This document shows, in pieces, positions 15,439-24,264 of a stretch of 27,330 bases of DNA. Position 1 is the stretch's first letter; each line of letters opens with the position of its first letter. Made by a program: the position numbers and the translations under genes. The DNA is taken from assembly GCA_002707765.1 (NCBI GenBank), contig PANV01000018.1:1-27330 (forward strand), read 5' to 3'. The notes below the pieces were generated by a model, which worked only from the letters and a program-made list of their open reading frames with translations, was not told the origin of the DNA and did not search any database. Origin of the DNA: Fidelibacterota bacterium (GTDB taxonomy: Bacteria; Fidelibacterota; Marinisomatia; SCGC-AAA003-L08; D37C17).

Positions 15439-16828
15439 ATATTTTTTTATAAGTAGGTTCAATCATTTTATAAATGTCACCAGCTCCCATAAATAATATG
15501 ATATCATTTTCTTTTACTATTTTATTAATCTCTTCAGGTATTCTTTTTTTATTATTCAATGTATAGGTGTGCTTGTGATTAATATCTCTAAGACTATCAC
15601 TAATAAGCAATGAAGATACTCCCGTAATTGGAGCTTCTCTAGCAGGATATATTGGAACTAGAAAATTTACATCTGCATCATTTAATGCTTTTGAAAAGTC
15701 TCCATAAAAATCTTTTGTTCTTGAAAAAAGATGTGGTTGAAAAACTGTAATAAGCCTCCTGTTTTTCCAGCCAGATTTTATAGCTTCTATAGTTGCGCTC
15801 ACCTCACTTGGATGATGAGCATAATCATCAATTATTTTTATTTTTCGATTATTAATGTTTTTATACTTAATTTCAAATCTTCTTTTAACTCCATTATACT
15901 TTTTTAATCCTTCAACAATTTTTTCTTTAGGAATATTTAAATCTAGACAAACAGTGATAGCTGCAAGAGCATTATAAATATTATGTAGTCCTGGCACATT
16001 AAGAACTATATTTAGTGTATATTTTTCATTTATTTTAACATCAAAAAAAGTATTATTTTTGTTAAAATTTAAGTTATAGCCGATAACATTAGCATTTTTA
16101 TTAGTTATTCCAAAGGTTTTAAAGTTTTTGTTTATTCGTGGAATAATATTTTTAATTTGTTGAGAATCTATACAAATTGAAACTGTACCATAAAAAGGAG
16201 TAGAGTTGATAAATTTTATGAATGTATTACTCAAGTCATTTATATCTTTATAGATATCTAAGTGTTCCAATTCCATATTATTTACTACACTGAAAGTTGG
16301 TTGTAAGGATAAAAAGCTTTTATCAAATTCATCTGCTTCTACAACGATTAAGTCACCATTTCCAGATATGTAATTATTATCAAATTTATTTACAATCCCA
16401 CCAATGATAATTGTCGGATCAAGTTTTGCTTCAATTAGAATACTTGCTATCATGGAAGCTGTTGTAGTTTTACCGTGAGTTCCTGATACTGCAATACTAG
16501 TTTTTTTTAATTTTATCAGTTCACCTAAAAGTTCTGCCCTTTTAATAATAGGAATCTTTTGTTTTTTGGCTTCAATAATTTCTGGATTCAGTGAATCAAT
16601 AGCAGCAGAATAGACAATTAAATTAGCTGATTTTATATTATTTTTATTATGTGAATTTGAAACCTTTAAACCAATATTTTTTAAATGAATGGTTCTTTCT
16701 GACTCTTTGATATCTGAACCGCTTATTTTAAATCCATTTTCATGTAATAATTCAGCCATCCCACTCATACCAATTCCACCAATCCCAATAAAATGAATCT
16801 TTTTAGTATTTTTAAAAATTTTATGCAT
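15422..16828 (-). CDS. murC: UDP-N-acetylmuramate--L-alanine ligase
   Basis: A 468-residue Mur ligase that adds the first residue (normally L-Ala) to UDP-MurNAc in the cytoplasm using ATP. The N-terminal Rossmann motif GIGGIGMSGMAELL (15-28) is diagnostic for MurC. The P-loop is GTHGKTTT (116-123), with the EADEFDKSF segment and DDYAHHPSE further on marking the central and C-terminal domains. The start ATG overlaps the murG stop by 8 nt. Its 3' end overlaps murB by 17 nt. Confidence 0.99.
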   Translation of the reverse strand: MHKIFKNTKKIHFIGIGGIGMSGMAELLHENGFKISGSDIKESERTIHLKNIGLKVSNSHNKNNIKSANLIVYSAAIDSLNPEIIEAKKQKIPIIKRAELLGELIKLKKTSIAVSGTHGKTTTASMIASILIEAKLDPTIIIGGIVNKFDNNYISGNGDLIVVEADEFDKSFLSLQPTFSVVNNMELEHLDIYKDINDLSNTFIKFINSTPFYGTVSICIDSQQIKNIIPRINKNFKTFGITNKNANVIGYNLNFNKNNTFFDVKINEKYTLNIVLNVPGLHNIYNALAAITVCLDLNIPKEKIVEGLKKYNGVKRRFEIKYKNINNRKIKIIDDYAHHPSEVSATIEAIKSGWKNRRLITVFQPHLFSRTKDFYGDFSKALNDADVNFLVPIYPAREAPITGVSSLLISDSLRDINHKHTYTLNNKKRIPEEINKIVKENDIILFMGAGDIYKMIEPTYKKIYENKL

Positions 16829-17930
16829 TTTTTATTTTTAGTATATTCTCTACAATTATATCAGTTGAATTTATTTTAGATATTTCTAGCGATTTTTTTT
16901 CTAGAGTTTTAATTGATTCTTTTTTTTCTAAAATATTCTTCGATTCATTTTCTAGATTACCAAATTTTAACTCATCTTCATTTATTATGACACAAGCTTT
17001 ATTTTTTCTAATTTCTAAAGCATTTAGTTCTTGGTGATTATTGGCAGCATTTTTGAAAGGGATAAGAATCATTGCTTTGCCCATGAAACAAAGTTCGCTT
17101 ATTGCCAATGCTCCAGCTCTAGATATCACTAAGTCAGATGCAGAATAAATAGTTGACATATCATCTATAAATTTTTTTATAATAATATTTTTATTTTTGA
17201 AAATACTTTTAGATATCAAATCATAATTTTTAGAACCACATTGAAGATAAATTTGAAAATTATTTTTTGTATAAAAATCAATATTATTTAATATGTGAGT
17301 ATTAATTATTCTTGAACCTTGACTTCCTCCTAAAACAAAAATTGTTTTTTTATTTAAATTTAAACCTAAATTCTTTTTAGCTATTTGTTTATCAATTAAT
17401 TTTAAGCTATCTCTAATTGGATTACCTGTTATTATTTTATTTTTAGAATTCAAGTATTTAAATGCACTTTTATATGCTAAACATACTAAATCAACTTTTT
17501 TATATAATCTCTTTGTAATTAAACCAGGTACTGAATTTTGATCCTGAATTATAGTTGGTATTTTCATATGAATACCTGCAAGTAAAGGTAATCCTGAGCT
17601 ATAACCACCTGTTCCAATTATAATTTTAGGATTAAATTTTTTTATTAAACTTCTTGATTTAAAGTATGCTCTAACAAATCTAATTGGGAAATAGAGATTT
17701 GTGATTATTGATTTAAAAGATAAATCTCTTTGAATTCCTTTAATTTCTAAAAGTTCAGCTTCAATATTATTTTTTTTAAAAAAAATATTTTCTATACCAT
17801 ATTTCGACCCAATATAAATTATTTTCATACCTCTTTTTTTTAATTTTTTACCAATTGTTACAGCAGGAAATAAGTGACCTCCAGTTCCACCGCCAGCAAT
17901 AAAAATATTATTTTCGTTTATTTGTTTCAT
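16821..17930 (-). CDS. murG: UDP-GlcNAc--undecaprenyl-pyrophosphoryl-MurNAc-pentapeptide transferase
   Basis: A 369-residue GT28 enzyme that converts lipid I to lipid II on the inner face of the cytoplasmic membrane. The N-terminal GGGTGGHLFP (13-22) and GGYSSG form the acceptor-side glycine loops. GGSQGSRIIN and SRAGALAISE (the UDP-GlcNAc-binding region of the C-terminal domain) plus NNHQELNA are clear. The last about 40 residues are Lys/Glu-rich and helical. The start shares an ATGA with the ftsW stop (17927-17930). Confidence 0.99.
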   Translation of the reverse strand: MKQINENNIFIAGGGTGGHLFPAVTIGKKLKKRGMKIIYIGSKYGIENIFFKKNNIEAELLEIKGIQRDLSFKSIITNLYFPIRFVRAYFKSRSLIKKFNPKIIIGTGGYSSGLPLLAGIHMKIPTIIQDQNSVPGLITKRLYKKVDLVCLAYKSAFKYLNSKNKIITGNPIRDSLKLIDKQIAKKNLGLNLNKKTIFVLGGSQGSRIINTHILNNIDFYTKNNFQIYLQCGSKNYDLISKSIFKNKNIIIKKFIDDMSTIYSASDLVISRAGALAISELCFMGKAMILIPFKNAANNHQELNALEIRKNKACVIINEDELKFGNLENESKNILEKKESIKTLEKKSLEISKINSTDIIVENILKIKNA

Positions 17931-19042
17931 AATCTTAAAAATTTATTTTTATAAATATTACAATATTTTGATATGTTGAGAAGTACTCCTACGGAAATCA
18001 GGGTAAATAAAGTATGAGAACCTCCATAGCTTATAAACGGTATTGCCAAGCCTGTAGGAGGGAAAATTCCTACTACATAACCTGAATTAATTAAAAAATA
18101 AAATAAAATATTGTATGCAATACCTAAAGATAACATTGAGCTGAAAATATCAGGTGCATTTTTAGCTATTTTTATACTTAAAAAGTAGAAGGTAAAAAAT
18201 GAAAAAAATATTATTGTTACTCCAAAAAAACCAATCTCTTCAGCAATTATTGGAAGAATAAAATCAGTATGTCCCTCAGCCATAAAACCTTCTTTAATTA
18301 AACTATCACTAAATCCATTACCCCATAAGCCTCCATTTTGTAAAGCTTGCTTTGCTCTTTCGACTTGTGAAGTTGGATCTGGATTTGAATTAGTCAACCA
18401 ATTAATAAAGCGTTTTTTTTGGAAAGGATAACGTATTAAACTAAATATAATTGTTATTATACCTGTAATAAGAGTACAAAAAACAAATTTAATTTTTAAT
18501 CCACCAATGATTAACATTGAGAAAATTATAATTGATATGATAAAAGTTGAGCTTAAATCAGGTTGTCGTAAAATTAAAAATAATGTTATAAAAACGTAGA
18601 TTAAATATTTATTAAAAATTATTTTCAAACTATTTATATTTTTTTTATTAGTTGAAATAAAGTTAGCAGTAAAAATAATCAATGCAAATCTAGTAAAGTC
18701 GGAGGTTGTAAAAATATTAAATCCATTTATAACTAAAAATCTTCGAGTGGGACCTGCGTTCCAGAAATATGCTAAAAGCATAACTACCCATGATAAGAGT
18801 AAAATATGTTTAGAATATTTTTTTAATAATTTAAATCTAAAATTATACATTAAAATCATACCAAATAATCCAATAAACAGCCTGAAAATATGTTTATTTA
18901 AAAAATAATTATAATTATCCCATCCAAATTTGTTTATTGCAATAGTACTGCTAGCACTGTATTGCATAATTGTTCCAAAAAAAATTAATCCCAGAGTCAC
19001 ATATAATAAGGGCATATCATATATTTTTATATTTTTTTTCAT
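17927..19042 (-). CDS. ftsW: SEDS peptidoglycan glycosyltransferase FtsW
   Basis: A 371-residue polytopic SEDS protein with about ten helices. QYSASS near the start, LRQPDLSST (about residues 175-183, with the conserved catalytic Asp of SEDS enzymes), the loop EGHTDFI with IAEEIGFFG, and PPTGLAIPFISYGGS near the C terminus are hallmark motifs. FtsW polymerises lipid II into glycan strands together with the class B PBP encoded upstream. I call it FtsW rather than RodA because it lies between murD and murG in the dcw cluster. The start overlaps the murD stop by one base (TAATG). Confidence 0.95.
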   Translation of the reverse strand: MKKNIKIYDMPLLYVTLGLIFFGTIMQYSASSTIAINKFGWDNYNYFLNKHIFRLFIGLFGMILMYNFRFKLLKKYSKHILLLSWVVMLLAYFWNAGPTRRFLVINGFNIFTTSDFTRFALIIFTANFISTNKKNINSLKIIFNKYLIYVFITLFLILRQPDLSSTFIISIIIFSMLIIGGLKIKFVFCTLITGIITIIFSLIRYPFQKKRFINWLTNSNPDPTSQVERAKQALQNGGLWGNGFSDSLIKEGFMAEGHTDFILPIIAEEIGFFGVTIIFFSFFTFYFLSIKIAKNAPDIFSSMLSLGIAYNILFYFLINSGYVVGIFPPTGLAIPFISYGGSHTLFTLISVGVLLNISKYCNIYKNKFLRL

Positions 19043-20385
19043 TATTTAAAATAATTCATTACAATTTCTTTAAATTTGTTTCCTCTTTCCTCATAATTAT
19101 TAAATTGATCATAGCTAGCACATCCTGGCGATAGAAGAATAGTATATTTTGATTTAGCTAACTCTATAGATTTTAAAATAGCAGATTCAAAATCATTTAT
19201 ATACTCACAATTAAATATTTTTTTTAATTGGTTGAAAATTATTCTGCCTTCAATACCATAGCAGACTATATGTTTTAAATTTTTCAAAGAATTTTTGATA
19301 CTATTTTTATAATTTACTTTTCCTTTTGAAAATCCACCCATAATAATAATGGTATCATCATTGCATGAATTTATTGCTTTTAGGCATGAATCTGTATTAG
19401 TTGATTTCGAATCATTTATAAATGTAATTGTATTTTTAATTCCAATTATTTCAAATCTATGTTCAAGAGGTTCGAAATCATAAATTGCTCTTGCAATATT
19501 TTGTTCTTTAATTTTTAAAATATTCGCTATTTCTAATGAGTTTAAGATATTTTCATAATTATGTTTGCCAATTAATTTTGTCTTACCTAAGTCAATTATT
19601 TTTTTATTTTTTGTTATTATGTGATTATATGAAGTTAATTGAAAGTTTGAAAATTTGCTGTTTATTCCATATTCAATAGAATTTGATTTTTTTATAATAT
19701 TATTATTATATTTCTTAACATCTTTTTCATTATAGATAAAAAAACAATTTTCATCAAAATTTTTAATGATATTTTTCTTTGCTTTATGATAATCATCGAT
19801 ATTTTCATATCGATCTAAATGATCTTCCGATAAATTTAAGATGGTACTAATAAATGGTTTAAAATAATTTATTCTTTCTAGTTGAAAACTACTTAGTTCT
19901 AAAACATGAATAGGATTTGAATAGTTATTATTAATTTCATCTAAAACATTTTTACTAAAAGGTGTACCAATATTTCCTCCTAAAAAACAATTTTTAATTT
20001 CTTTTTTTATTATACTATAAATTATAGAAGCAGTTGTTGTTTTACCGTTTGAGCCAGTAATAGCAATTATTTTAGATTTTGAGAACCAAGATGCAAATTC
20101 TATTTCACTTAAAAGTGGTATAGAATTTTCTTCAAACTTTTTAAAAAAAATATTATTAGTATCTATACCAGGGCTGACAATTGCAATATCGCAATCATAT
20201 GATTTATTACTATGTCCGTTTTCTTCAAAAGATATTTTATTTAAAAAAGAATTTTTATTTTTAATTGATTTTTTTTCACTTATAAAAATTTTTGCTCCTA
20301 AATGATATGCAAGTTTTGCTGCAGCTTGTCCAGTATTTCCATAACCAAAAATTGTAATTTTTTTATTTTTAATGTTCTTTATCAT
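19042..20385 (-). CDS. murD: UDP-N-acetylmuramoyl-L-alanine--D-glutamate ligase
   Basis: A 447-residue Mur ligase adding D-Glu to UDP-MurNAc-L-Ala. It has a short Rossmann N-terminal domain with FGYGNTGQAAA (13-23), as in MurD. SPGID at 71-75 binds the uracil side, the P-loop is GSNGKTTT (111-118), LELSSFQLE follows in the central domain, and HRFE and NDSKSTN mark the C-terminal part. It starts 1 nt after the mraY stop and shares TAATG with ftsW. Confidence 0.98.
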   Translation of the reverse strand: MIKNIKNKKITIFGYGNTGQAAAKLAYHLGAKIFISEKKSIKNKNSFLNKISFEENGHSNKSYDCDIAIVSPGIDTNNIFFKKFEENSIPLLSEIEFASWFSKSKIIAITGSNGKTTTASIIYSIIKKEIKNCFLGGNIGTPFSKNVLDEINNNYSNPIHVLELSSFQLERINYFKPFISTILNLSEDHLDRYENIDDYHKAKKNIIKNFDENCFFIYNEKDVKKYNNNIIKKSNSIEYGINSKFSNFQLTSYNHIITKNKKIIDLGKTKLIGKHNYENILNSLEIANILKIKEQNIARAIYDFEPLEHRFEIIGIKNTITFINDSKSTNTDSCLKAINSCNDDTIIIMGGFSKGKVNYKNSIKNSLKNLKHIVCYGIEGRIIFNQLKKIFNCEYINDFESAILKSIELAKSKYTILLSPGCASYDQFNNYEERGNKFKEIVMNYFK

Positions 20386-20386
20386 T

Positions 20387-21517
20387 TTATTGAAGTTTAA
20401 AAGTTGTCAGTGAAAATAATGCAAGTAATATTCCTACAATCCAAAACCTAACGACAACATGATTTTCATTCCATCCAGATAGTTCAAAATGATGGTGCAA
20501 AGGTGTCATTTTAAATATTTTTTTCCCTTTGCCAAATTTATTTTTTGTGTACTTAAAATATAATACTTGAATAATAACAGAAAGCGATTCAATTACAAAT
20601 ACACCTCCAACTATAATTAATAAAATCTCTTTCTTTAACAAGATTGCCAGAGTCCCTAAAGCTGCTCCGAGTGATAATGATCCTGTATCGCCCATAAAAA
20701 TTTTAGCAGGGTGTGCATTAAACCACAAAAAACCAATGCAGCTACCAATTACTGCTAAGCAAAAAATAAATAGCTCACCACTATTGGGTATATAAATTAT
20801 GTTTAAGTAATTTGAGAAATCATATCTTGAACCTGCATAACATATAACTGCAAAAACCAAACACGATATAGCGGTTAGTCCTGTTGATAATCCATCTAAA
20901 CCGTCTGTTAAATTAACAGCATTTGAAGTCGCTAATATTATTATAATTATTAAAAGAATATATAAATATTCCAGGTCTAAAAATCCATCTGCTATAAATG
21001 GTATTGAAATAGATCCTATACCAATTGAATTATTTATATTATCTATTATTACATTGTATGAAAAAAAATAATTATTGGATGAATAAGAAAATAAAACATA
21101 TGAAATGAATATGCCCAATAATACTTGACCTGTGATTTTATATCTAGCAATTAAACCTTTTGTATAATTTTTTTTAATTTTGAGATAGTCATCAATAAAC
21201 CCTATTAATCCCATCCAAATAACAGATATTAAAATAATTTGAATAAATGGGTTTGAAAGTTTAGCCCAGAGGAATGTGGGAAGGATAATTGACATAAGTA
21301 TAATTATCCCTCCCATAGTAGGTGTACCTTCTTTCTTAAGATGAGATTCAGGCCCGTTTTTTCGGATTGTTTCACCATAATGTAAAACAATTAGTGTGCG
21401 GATGATTTTAGGCCCGATGAGGAAACAAATAAATAAGGCTGTTATAGCTGCTCCAGCAGCACGAAATGAAATATATTTTATAACATTAAAATAATCATGA
21501 AGAAAATAGTATAACAT
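20387..21517 (-). CDS. mraY: Phospho-N-acetylmuramoyl-pentapeptide-transferase
   Basis: A 376-residue ten-helix membrane enzyme that transfers phospho-MurNAc-pentapeptide to undecaprenyl phosphate, giving lipid I. Motifs are GTPTMGG (64-70), the Asp pair in GFIDDYLK (106-113), NLTDGLDGL, the catalytic-site FMGDTGSLSLG, and the MraY-specific MTPLHHHFEL in the last cytoplasmic loop. The full-length match is about that of the Bacteroidota and proteobacterial enzymes. It consumes the carrier that UppP (1675-2472) regenerates. The start shares TAATG with murF. Confidence 0.99.
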   Translation of the reverse strand: MLYYFLHDYFNVIKYISFRAAGAAITALFICFLIGPKIIRTLIVLHYGETIRKNGPESHLKKEGTPTMGGIIILMSIILPTFLWAKLSNPFIQIILISVIWMGLIGFIDDYLKIKKNYTKGLIARYKITGQVLLGIFISYVLFSYSSNNYFFSYNVIIDNINNSIGIGSISIPFIADGFLDLEYLYILLIIIIILATSNAVNLTDGLDGLSTGLTAISCLVFAVICYAGSRYDFSNYLNIIYIPNSGELFIFCLAVIGSCIGFLWFNAHPAKIFMGDTGSLSLGAALGTLAILLKKEILLIIVGGVFVIESLSVIIQVLYFKYTKNKFGKGKKIFKMTPLHHHFELSGWNENHVVVRFWIVGILLALFSLTTFKLQ

Positions 21518-22833
21518 TAATTATAAACCTCTTCTAGTTTCATTTTTCTTGATCCTTTTAAAAAAACAAGATCATTTTTTTTAACAATATTTTTAAATTC
21601 TTTTTTTAAATCTGAGATATTAGAGAAGTACCGAGAATATTTAAAATTATTGCTTAATTTTTTATGGAGATTAAGCATTTTGGGTCCATACGTAAACACA
21701 ATATCAATTTTTTCTGGATTTAAAAATACACTTAAATCTTCATGCTCTTTTTTTGAATGTTCTCCTAATTCCAGCATATCACCTAATATAATTATTTTAT
21801 TATTTTTGCAGCTCATATTTGAAAATCTTTTTATACCAAATTTCATAGATGCAGGACTAGCATTATAAGTATCATTAATAATTTTATATTGATTTTTTGA
21901 TATTATTTCGCCTCTTCCTTTTGGGATTATGAAAGTATTAATTGCTTCTTGAAATATACTATCTTCTAATCCAATAAAATTGCAGATTGCATACGCTCCT
22001 AGTATTGATTCATTTAAAAAAAATATTTGTTTAGGTATTTTTATTTTTAAATCATTAATTACTAATTCATTTTCATTTAAAATTTTGCCATTATAGTCTG
22101 CTTCATTATTATTTAAGCCAAATGTTACTTTATTTGATGTTAAGCTAATTTTTTTTATTAATTGATCATTTATATTTATGAACGCAGTACCTTCGTTTTC
22201 AAGATTTAGGAATATTTGAGATTTGTTTTCTGCTATTTGTTCAATCGATTTAAAGTTTTTAATGTGTGCATTTGAAATATTAGTAATTAGACTCAAATTA
22301 GGTTTAATTGCTCTACATAGTTGTTTTATTTCTCCATCCTTATTTGCACCCATTTCAACTATTGTATATTGATCATCTGTTTTACAATTAAGGAAGGTTA
22401 AAGGAAGGCCAATCGTACTATTATAATTACCATTGGATTTACTACATTTATAACTTTTATTTAATATATGATGAATTAAATCTTTCATTGTGGTTTTACC
22501 ATTTGAGCCAGTTATAGCAATTATTTCAGAATTAATTTCTTTTCTCCAGTTTTTTGCAATATTTATTATTTCAGATTTATTAGACTCTGTTTTTATTATT
22601 CTTTCATCAAGTAAATTTGTTTTTTCATCAAAGCAAATTGTGTTTTTTTTCATTAAAACTTCTTCAATATAATGATGCCCATCATGTTTTTCTCCATTTA
22701 TAGGTATGAAGATATCATTAGCCCTTATTGAACGAGAATCAATACTAATTCCATTAATGCACTTGATATTTTTATTATAAATCCTATTAAACATTTTTAG
22801 GAATTTTTTATTTTCCGTTATACTAACTCTCAT
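21517..22833 (-). CDS. murF: UDP-N-acetylmuramoyl-tripeptide--D-alanyl-D-alanine ligase
   Basis: A 438-residue Mur ligase completing the UDP-MurNAc-pentapeptide with D-Ala-D-Ala. The N-terminal domain shows SIDSRSI and IFIPINGEKHDGH, shared by MurE/MurF. The P-loop is GSNGKTTM (109-116); NDTYNASPASMKFGI and ILGDMLELGEHS are characteristic of MurF. I chose ATG 22833 over the in-frame TTG at 22857 because a strong GAGGAA (22841-22846) lies 7 nt upstream. The overlap with murE is then 11 nt. No ddl gene (D-Ala-D-Ala ligase) is in the window, so its dipeptide substrate must be made elsewhere. Confidence 0.97.
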   Translation of the reverse strand: MRVSITENKKFLKMFNRIYNKNIKCINGISIDSRSIRANDIFIPINGEKHDGHHYIEEVLMKKNTICFDEKTNLLDERIIKTESNKSEIINIAKNWRKEINSEIIAITGSNGKTTMKDLIHHILNKSYKCSKSNGNYNSTIGLPLTFLNCKTDDQYTIVEMGANKDGEIKQLCRAIKPNLSLITNISNAHIKNFKSIEQIAENKSQIFLNLENEGTAFININDQLIKKISLTSNKVTFGLNNNEADYNGKILNENELVINDLKIKIPKQIFFLNESILGAYAICNFIGLEDSIFQEAINTFIIPKGRGEIISKNQYKIINDTYNASPASMKFGIKRFSNMSCKNNKIIILGDMLELGEHSKKEHEDLSVFLNPEKIDIVFTYGPKMLNLHKKLSNNFKYSRYFSNISDLKKEFKNIVKKNDLVFLKGSRKMKLEEVYN

Positions 22834-24262
22834 CAAAGTATTCCTCAATAATTCCAATGTCTGAATGATATATTTTATTATTACCTTTTATTTGGTAATT
22901 ATCTCTACCCTTACCAAGAATAACAATCATTACGTTAGAATATTCATTGCATATCTTTCTTATAGCTTCTTCTCTGTTTTTAATTATTGAATAATTTTTA
23001 CTTTCAAACCCCGCTATTATGTCATTAATAATTGAATCTTCATCTTCAAATCTAGGATTATCATTAGTTATAAAAGTTTTTTCAGATAATTTTTCGGATA
23101 TTTCAGCCATTAGAGGTCTTTTAAGTTTGTCTCTATTTCCACCACAACCAAATAAAGTAATAATTCTTTTATTAGTTAATTCTCTGATATTTGATAAAAT
23201 ATTTTTAAAAGCATCAGGGGTGTGAGCATAGTCTACAATTGCATTATTATTATTTTTTAATTTAAACTGTTCAAATCTACCAGGTACAGATTTGAAATTT
23301 TCTAATGAATATTTTATTTGATTAATACTTAGGCCTAATTTTAAAGAAGTAAGTATAGCACCCATTAAATTATAAATATTAAATCTTCCAATAAGATTAG
23401 TATCTAAATCAAAATCCTCATTTTTAAATGAAAAAGTGATATGTGTCCCATTTATTTTAAGATTATATGATTTGACATAAAGATCTGATTCTTTTTTAAA
23501 TCCATATGTAAGATATTCACATTTTAAATTTTTAATGATTTTTTTTGCATATTTATCATCATTATTAATTATTGCGGTTGATTTTTCATTTAAATTTTTA
23601 AAAAGTTTTAATTTTGTTTTGAAATAATTATTCATATTACCGTGAAAATCTAAATGGTCTGGACTTAAATTAGTAAAAACTGCAATGTTTACATCAACAT
23701 CATCCACCCTATGCATTTTGATTGCATGTGATGAGATTTCCATTGGTATATATTTTATACCACCATCAAGCATCGTTCTTATTATTTGATGTAAATCAAC
23801 AGATTCAGGGGTAGTAAATCCTGTTGAAACTATACCAGTAGGTGAACTGAATCCAAGTGTTCCAAGTGAACCACTACTTAATTTGTTAAATTTTAAAATA
23901 AAATCAACTAATTGAGTTGTTGTTGTCTTTCCATTTGTTCCAGTTATACCAATAATATTTACTTTTTTTGAAGGATGATTATAAAAGTTAGCAGCAATTT
24001 TTGACATTATTTTTCTTGGATTTTTTACCTGTAGAATAGGTACCTTATCTGTAACTGGAGATCTGCCATTAGCTAAGATTGCAGTTGCTCCTTTATCTAT
24101 TGCTTCAAAAATAAAATCATGACCATCGCTCTCTTCACCAGAAATAGCAACGAATAATGAACCTTGTTTTACTTTTCTAGAATCATGAACAATATTAAAA
24201 ATTTGTCTATCGTCTGACTGACCCTTAAAATTTATATTTTCTACTATTTTTTTTAAATTCAT
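22823..24262 (-). CDS. murE: UDP-MurNAc-L-Ala-D-Glu--meso-diaminopimelate ligase
   Basis: A 479-residue Mur ligase adding the third stem residue. The P-loop is GTNGKTTT (108-115), the carbamylated-Lys region follows EISSHAIKMHRVD, and VDYAHTPD (343-350) begins the C-terminal domain. DNPR at 401-404 is the signature of meso-diaminopimelate-specific MurE, as opposed to the Lys-type enzymes, so the organism most likely has DAP-type peptidoglycan. It starts 2 nt after the ftsI stop. Confidence 0.98.
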   Translation of the reverse strand: MNLKKIVENINFKGQSDDRQIFNIVHDSRKVKQGSLFVAISGEESDGHDFIFEAIDKGATAILANGRSPVTDKVPILQVKNPRKIMSKIAANFYNHPSKKVNIIGITGTNGKTTTTQLVDFILKFNKLSSGSLGTLGFSSPTGIVSTGFTTPESVDLHQIIRTMLDGGIKYIPMEISSHAIKMHRVDDVDVNIAVFTNLSPDHLDFHGNMNNYFKTKLKLFKNLNEKSTAIINNDDKYAKKIIKNLKCEYLTYGFKKESDLYVKSYNLKINGTHITFSFKNEDFDLDTNLIGRFNIYNLMGAILTSLKLGLSINQIKYSLENFKSVPGRFEQFKLKNNNNAIVDYAHTPDAFKNILSNIRELTNKRIITLFGCGGNRDKLKRPLMAEISEKLSEKTFITNDNPRFEDEDSIINDIIAGFESKNYSIIKNREEAIRKICNEYSNVMIVILGKGRDNYQIKGNNKIYHSDIGIIEEYFDES

Positions 24263-24264
24263 TT

